Source: Plazaster borealis (taxonomy: Eukaryota > Echinodermata > Asteroidea > Forcipulatida > Labidiasteridae). From it: a stretch of 64,000 nt of DNA. The translations under genes were made by a program, and so were the position numbers. Location of the stretch: positions 14,714,135-14,778,134 of the forward strand of contig CM037462.1 of NCBI GenBank assembly GCA_021014325.1, read 5' to 3'. Positions 51,201 through 57,200 of this stretch are shown here, piece by piece. How positions within the stretch are numbered: the stretch's first letter is position 1; each line of letters starts with the position of its first letter. Under the pieces are notes generated by a model. It was not told where the DNA came from. It saw only the letters and a program-made list of their open reading frames with translations, and did not search any database.

Positions 51201-54200
51201 CTTTTAAGCAGAAAATAGTGCTTAACAATTTTCTGCTTAGAAGAAATGAGCAGGATACCAGTCACAAATTGTACACTTGACATGGTAGTTTGGCTGGTAA
51301 CCTTAGTCTGTTAAGCTTAATTTTGTTGTGCTTAGCTACTTTTTGTGCTTAAGCAACTCTATGAAATTGAATTGGGCCCAGTAGGCCTACTCGGAGCCCA
51401 AGTACATTTTCAGTCAAGTATCGATTACAATTTTTCAGTCAAGTGCCGATTATGGACTTTGAGTACGAGTCAAAATAGAACTTGAGAATAAGTACCAAGT
51501 ACAAGTACCAAGTACAAGTACTACAACGGTGGATTTATCCCATTCTTCTACGTAAAAATACCAACGTTGTAGGCACAACGTGAATGTCCTAGAAGACCAA
51601 GATTGGTGCTGGATGGGCTAGCGACAAGAATTCAGGGCCATAAAACCCAAGCGGGTGAACACGCAAGCTGGCCGCCAATTTCATAGCACTGCTTAACGGT
51701 AAGCAAATTTTTGTGCTAACTATAGCAAAACGAATTGCTTAAGCGTAAGCGTATTTTTCACAGGTTAGGAAGAAAATTAGGTGGCCAGCTTGCACATAAA
51801 CCCTGGATTTGCGTGGTTACATCATTCATACAGTAAGCACCGGAGGGTTAGCATGCCTTTTCGTGTGCTTACGGTTAGCAGCGCTATGAAATGGAAACTT
51901 GCGCAGTAAGCACAAAATCAGCCGCTAAGCAGCTCTATGAAATTGGGCCCTGGTATGCTCCAAGGTATTTTTCCAAAAAACAAGGACCTTATAAAAGCAA
52001 GTAACTATTTCTAGAAATTCTTGAAGGTACAACCACGTGGAAATCTCTATTGGAGGGAGTATTGTCTCTGAGAGAAGACATTGGTTTGTCCTCAACGTTT
52101 TAAACAGTGTACTCTGCTCGTCTTCAATGAGAATATAGTGATTCTTTTTATTTTTTCAAACAAATTTTTGGACGAATAAGCATATTTTCCAAACACAGAT
52201 GTTGAAACTTCCTTTAAAACATGTGAGCATGATGAAATGTAACCCATTCCTAAATGTGATTTAAATACAACAAAGTGAAAGAAGTTAACAGTAAATAATA
52301 ACCAAGCTAAAACCTACCAGTATCTGGAAATTTTTGTGTGGAGGGCACTAGCACCAAAATACTGAACCTCTGTGGCCTGATGATGCAAAGAAAAGAAAGA
52401 ATCCATTATTATTACATCAAAGTGTATAAAGACCATGTTACATAAGGCAATCTACAGGCAAACAGTTCCTGGAAATCTCAAAGAAGAAGAAAATATTCAT
52501 ATTATTTTGTTTTACCCGTACACCGATGTGTGTAAAGCAGTGTATAATCAGTACTTTCCCGAGTCCTGTGAAAAATATCCACAGGCATATTACTCGGGTG
52601 GGATTTGAACCCACGACCTTTGCCATTCTCTTACCACTAGACCACCAAGATTGCCCGGTAGCTAGAGGCAGTTCGAAACCAGCGGTTTTTAACAGCGGGT
52701 AGTATCTAATAAAGAAAACATTCACTCTACAATTTCAATTTCTTGGGGTGCGGTAAGACACAGTAAAATCTTCCTCCTGTGCAGCCAGAGTGTTCCTGTT
52801 TGCATACAGTGGAATTAAGTCGTCTCCAAGTTGCCTGTAAAAAATCGCCCTGTTTGACATGGGAGTCTCTGTCACTTAGGTCTTCAAAACAAAGAGTTTG
52901 ACTCCCGAGTCCCAGGGGTTGAGTCTGAGTCTGATAACAAACCATTGAGGATGGTGAGTAGGAAATATGCTTGTCTGAATTGAGTCATACAGTACTCATT
53001 TGAGTCACACAAGTCTGCTATTACTTTAATCTTTCAATATACATGTAGTTTAATCAAGTGAGGTTTGCGGAGACACCATGTTATCAATCTCTCTTATCAG
53101 CTGTGGTGGTTCTGAGAAGAACCAGTTTAACAACTCAACGTTTCGATCAGTATGCTCTCATCATCTGCTCTGGTTGTCTTCTCCTGAAGACGATCTGAGC
53201 ATATTGATCAAAATGTCGAGTTGTTAAACCACTGGTTCTACTCAGAACCACCACAGCTCATAAAGAGATTTATTACATGGTGTCTCCGCAAAACTCAATT
53301 GAGTGCATCTCCACCATGTCAAGTTTCAAATTCTACATAAACGTAGCTGTCAAAGGAGTATTTTACAAGAATAAAGACTCAGCCCTTTTCACACTACGGA
53401 GAAAAATCTCAGGAAAAAAAAGTTAAAAACTTTACTGCCACTCAGTGTTCTGTTAAATTTGCATCGGGGATAAAGAATATTATATTTGATTTTACCCTTA
53501 CACCGATGTGTGTGAAGCACTGTATACTCAGTACTTTCCCGAGTCCTGTGAAAAAAAAATTCCACAGGCATATTACTCGGCTGGGATTCGAACCAAAATA
53601 TAATATTCTTTATCCCCGATGCAAATTTAACATCTATTAAATTGTTGCGGTACCCGCTGCTAAAATATAGGATTCGAACTGCCTCTAGCTACCGGGCAAT
53701 CTCAGTGGTCTAGTTGGGAAGACTTCTGCTCTAGAGGCAAAGGTCGTGGGTTCGAATCCCACCTGAGTAATATGCCTGTGGATTTTTTTTTCACAGGACT
53801 CGGGAAAGTACTGAGTATACAGTTTTTACACACATCGGTGTAAGGGTAAAACAAAATATAACACTCAGTGTTTGTTTCACACTCACTTTAATTTCCCCGA
53901 CACATGTTAACCCTGGGGTTATCTCACTTCACCCTACACCCAGTCCCAAGCAGGTGTACCTATTCCCTAGGAAAAACCTGTTTCCCTCAAGTTTTTACCT
54001 AGGTTAATTAGCAATTCAAAATGTGAGAAGACAATCAATTCTCCCAGGAATTTCCCAGGAAATTTGTCTAAGTGTGAAAAGTACTTTAGAAAATGCCTAC
54101 GTCTAGGTGTAATTGGCTTTGTTGCACTTGAGGGTTTCTTGTCTGTTTGATAGGTACCAACTGCAATGTTCTCCCCAGGTTTTTTCAAAACGTTTTGTAT

Positions 54201-57200
54201 CCAAATTTTTGGATGTTTGGCCGAAGCACGCTGAATTTGAAACAAGGTCTTTGGAGTGTTTTCTACTTGGTGTTTATCTTGGTTTTAAAAGACCTACTTT
54301 TAAAAAAGAGACTGTGCAATCTGGAGCATTCTTTATGGTTTTCCCTTGATGTTTTTTATGCTTTTTTGGAAATTTTAAACAACCCCCCCCCCCAAAAAAG
54401 GTTTTTTTTTTCTTTTTCATTTTTTGTATCAGCCGAAATTGGTGCGTATCGGCACGTAAATCATGCGGAACAGCCCTATACGCTAGCTTATGCATGGGGA
54501 GAACCCTGAATTGCCATTCTTCTGTCGACACCTTTCACTACTGTGATTCATTTCTGAAGAGTGGCAGACTCTCCAAACGCTTTCCGGGATCAAGAAAATC
54601 AACACATGTGGCGTGGAATTACTGATGACATGATGGACACCTTTACTTGATACTGATTGGATGTTAAGCCACTACCCGCAATCCTTGGGCAATGCTGGGG
54701 TTGTACTAACCAACATCTCAACAGTCATTATCTGGAGGTGTTTCCCCCAAGGTCAATCCATAATGTGACAGGTACGATCATCGCCCGTCAGTAACTCCAC
54801 TTTCGGTTACTTTGTGTAAATCACTTTTCAAGGTTTGGTGATGCTTTAAACCAGCACTGGTTGTTTAAAGGCACTGAACACGTTTGGTAATTGTCAAAGG
54901 CCAGTGTTCTCACTTGGTGTATCCCAACATATGCATAAAATAACAAGCCTGTGAAAATTTGGGCTCAATTGGTCATCGAAGTTGCAAGAAAATGATGAAA
55001 GAAAAAACACCCTTGTTGTACAAATTTGTGTGCTTTCAGATACGAATAAAAGGCTTCTTGCAAGAAGTCTTTTATTATTTTAGTGAGAAATTACCTCTTT
55101 CTCAAAAACTACGTTACTTCAGAGGGACTCGTTTCTCACAATGTTTTAAACTATCAACAGCTCTCTGTTGCTCATTACCACGTCAGTTTTTATGCTAATA
55201 TGTATTTTGAGTCATTCACAAACGTGTACAGTGCCTTTAAGACAAGTCCATTTGTAATTTTATTGCATTTCCTTTAAATTCAATAATATAATACTGCGCT
55301 CATATCCTAGTTGCTACGATCGAGGTACTTTACAACCTAATCTCTTATTTTACACAGCTACACTCTCATAAAGGGCTCAATTACACAGAGCTTCTTAAGC
55401 ACAAAAATGTAGCTAAAATTATGCTTGCCAGAATAAGGTAACCAGCTAAATACCATTTAACGAGTACAGGGCTCGAAATTGCCACTGTACCGCAGGCCTG
55501 AGGCCAGTGAGTTGAGCGTCGAGCCAGTAAACTTACGACCAGACAAGCCCGGTGGTCTTGTGTTTTTCAATTGGATAATATTAGGCTACCTCATTGTGTA
55601 ATATCTTTGTGAAAAAATCTGATATCTTTTAATTCTTTTGAGTATCAAAGTACGCTTTCACAATAAGACAAATGAGATCTACATGTCTTCTCTTAGTGCT
55701 TGTTCAACTCGTTTTGATTCTAGTCTTGTAAAATAAATTCTGGTCTAGTAAACATTTTGAGCTACAAGCCCTGTAGTCTTGTGGTTTTTACCCCCCAAAT
55801 TCGAGCCCTGGAGTGCCATCTATGATTGTATCCTGCTCATTTTTGCTTAGCAGAAAATTTGTATATAAAGGGATTGTATACGTTTGGTAATTGGAACTCA
55901 CCGTTTGTTTCAATCCTATATATTTGTAGATATATACCATAAAACTAACCTGTGAAAATTTAATTTCAAAAGGTGGTTGCATTTTGGAGATATTGCAAAA
56001 AATCTGTAGCGGTTATGTCTACGTGGGAAGAATAATCTGCAATTGGAATACATACAATATCTGAGAAACGTTACTTCAGTAACGCATCTCAGATTCATTT
56101 TTGGGGGATAAAAAGTGATATCCTTTTCCATACCCGCAGTACTTTGAAGTGAAAAGTTTCTCAAAATGCATTATACTATCCAAAGCTGCTGTACTTCTTA
56201 CCAAGTAAGTTTGTATTGCCAATAATTTTCAGAGTCATTACCAAACGTATACAGACCCTTTAAAGCAGCTCTATGAAATTGGGCCCTCGTTGTTTGTGGG
56301 TGAACTCACCTTGTCTGGGGACAGAAGAGTCCATGAGAATTGCCACGCTTGTTGTGACCGTTGCGCCACCAGTAGCCATCGCTGTGCAGAGTCTTTAACC
56401 CCAGGGTGGGGATCATAATACAGTTGATGTATAGCCTGAAGGAAAGGACGGAAACAATATTTTGACTGAGTGTATTTCAGACGGCCTCTCTCTGTACTAA
56501 ATGATTTTGCAAATATCGGTGCAAAAGCATTGCATCTCAAAAGACAACCATTCATACACGACACACCTTCAGTATCTGAAACTGCATTAATGTCGTATCC
56601 CGGCCGTACACCAAGCCCAATGGCTTTGAGATACAATGTCTTTGCACAAACTGTAGCAGGGCACAAAATTAACATTGGACCACAGGTCCAAGGCCAGTGA
56701 TTTTAGCCTCGGGCCAGTAAACTCAAATCGGTGTCTTGTGTTTTTCAATTGACTAACAGTACTTCACTGTGTACTAATATCTTTAAATATCTTTCAATTG
56801 GTAAATATTTTTCAATTGTGTTGAAAGCATACTAATAAAACTATAAAACAAAATTAATGAGATATTTTCTTAGTGCTTGTTCAAATAAAAACAGTTGTAC
56901 AAACTGTGTAGAAAGTTCTTCTCATTACATTCTGGGCCCAATTTCATAAAGCCTGTAAGCACAAAAACTTGCTACGCACGGAAAAAAACTTGCTTAGAAG
57001 AAACAGGTAACCAGCCAAATTTGTGTAGAGTTTACATTGTTGCCACTGGTTCCCAACTCATTTTTTGCTTAGCAAACAAATTTGCTAAGGAGTATTTTCT
57101 GCTTAACAGCTTTATGAAAATGGGCCCAGGTCTTGTAAAATAAATGCTGGTCTTGTAAAATAAATGCTGGTCCAGTAAATACTGTAACCTACAAGCCCTG

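Larger units (their letters stand above)
55373..56287. mobile_element. Foldback element F1 carrying two nested elements
   Basis: Three F1 pieces (55373-55467, 55811-55864, 56264-56287) read as one copy once the F5 and F6 insertions are removed. Confidence 0.8.

Noticed and set aside
53690..53765. Possible tRNA gene with AGTGGTCTAGTTGG and GGTTCGAATCCC
   Set aside because: Part of SINE family C with fixed flanks and other copies; no clean acceptor-stem pairing.
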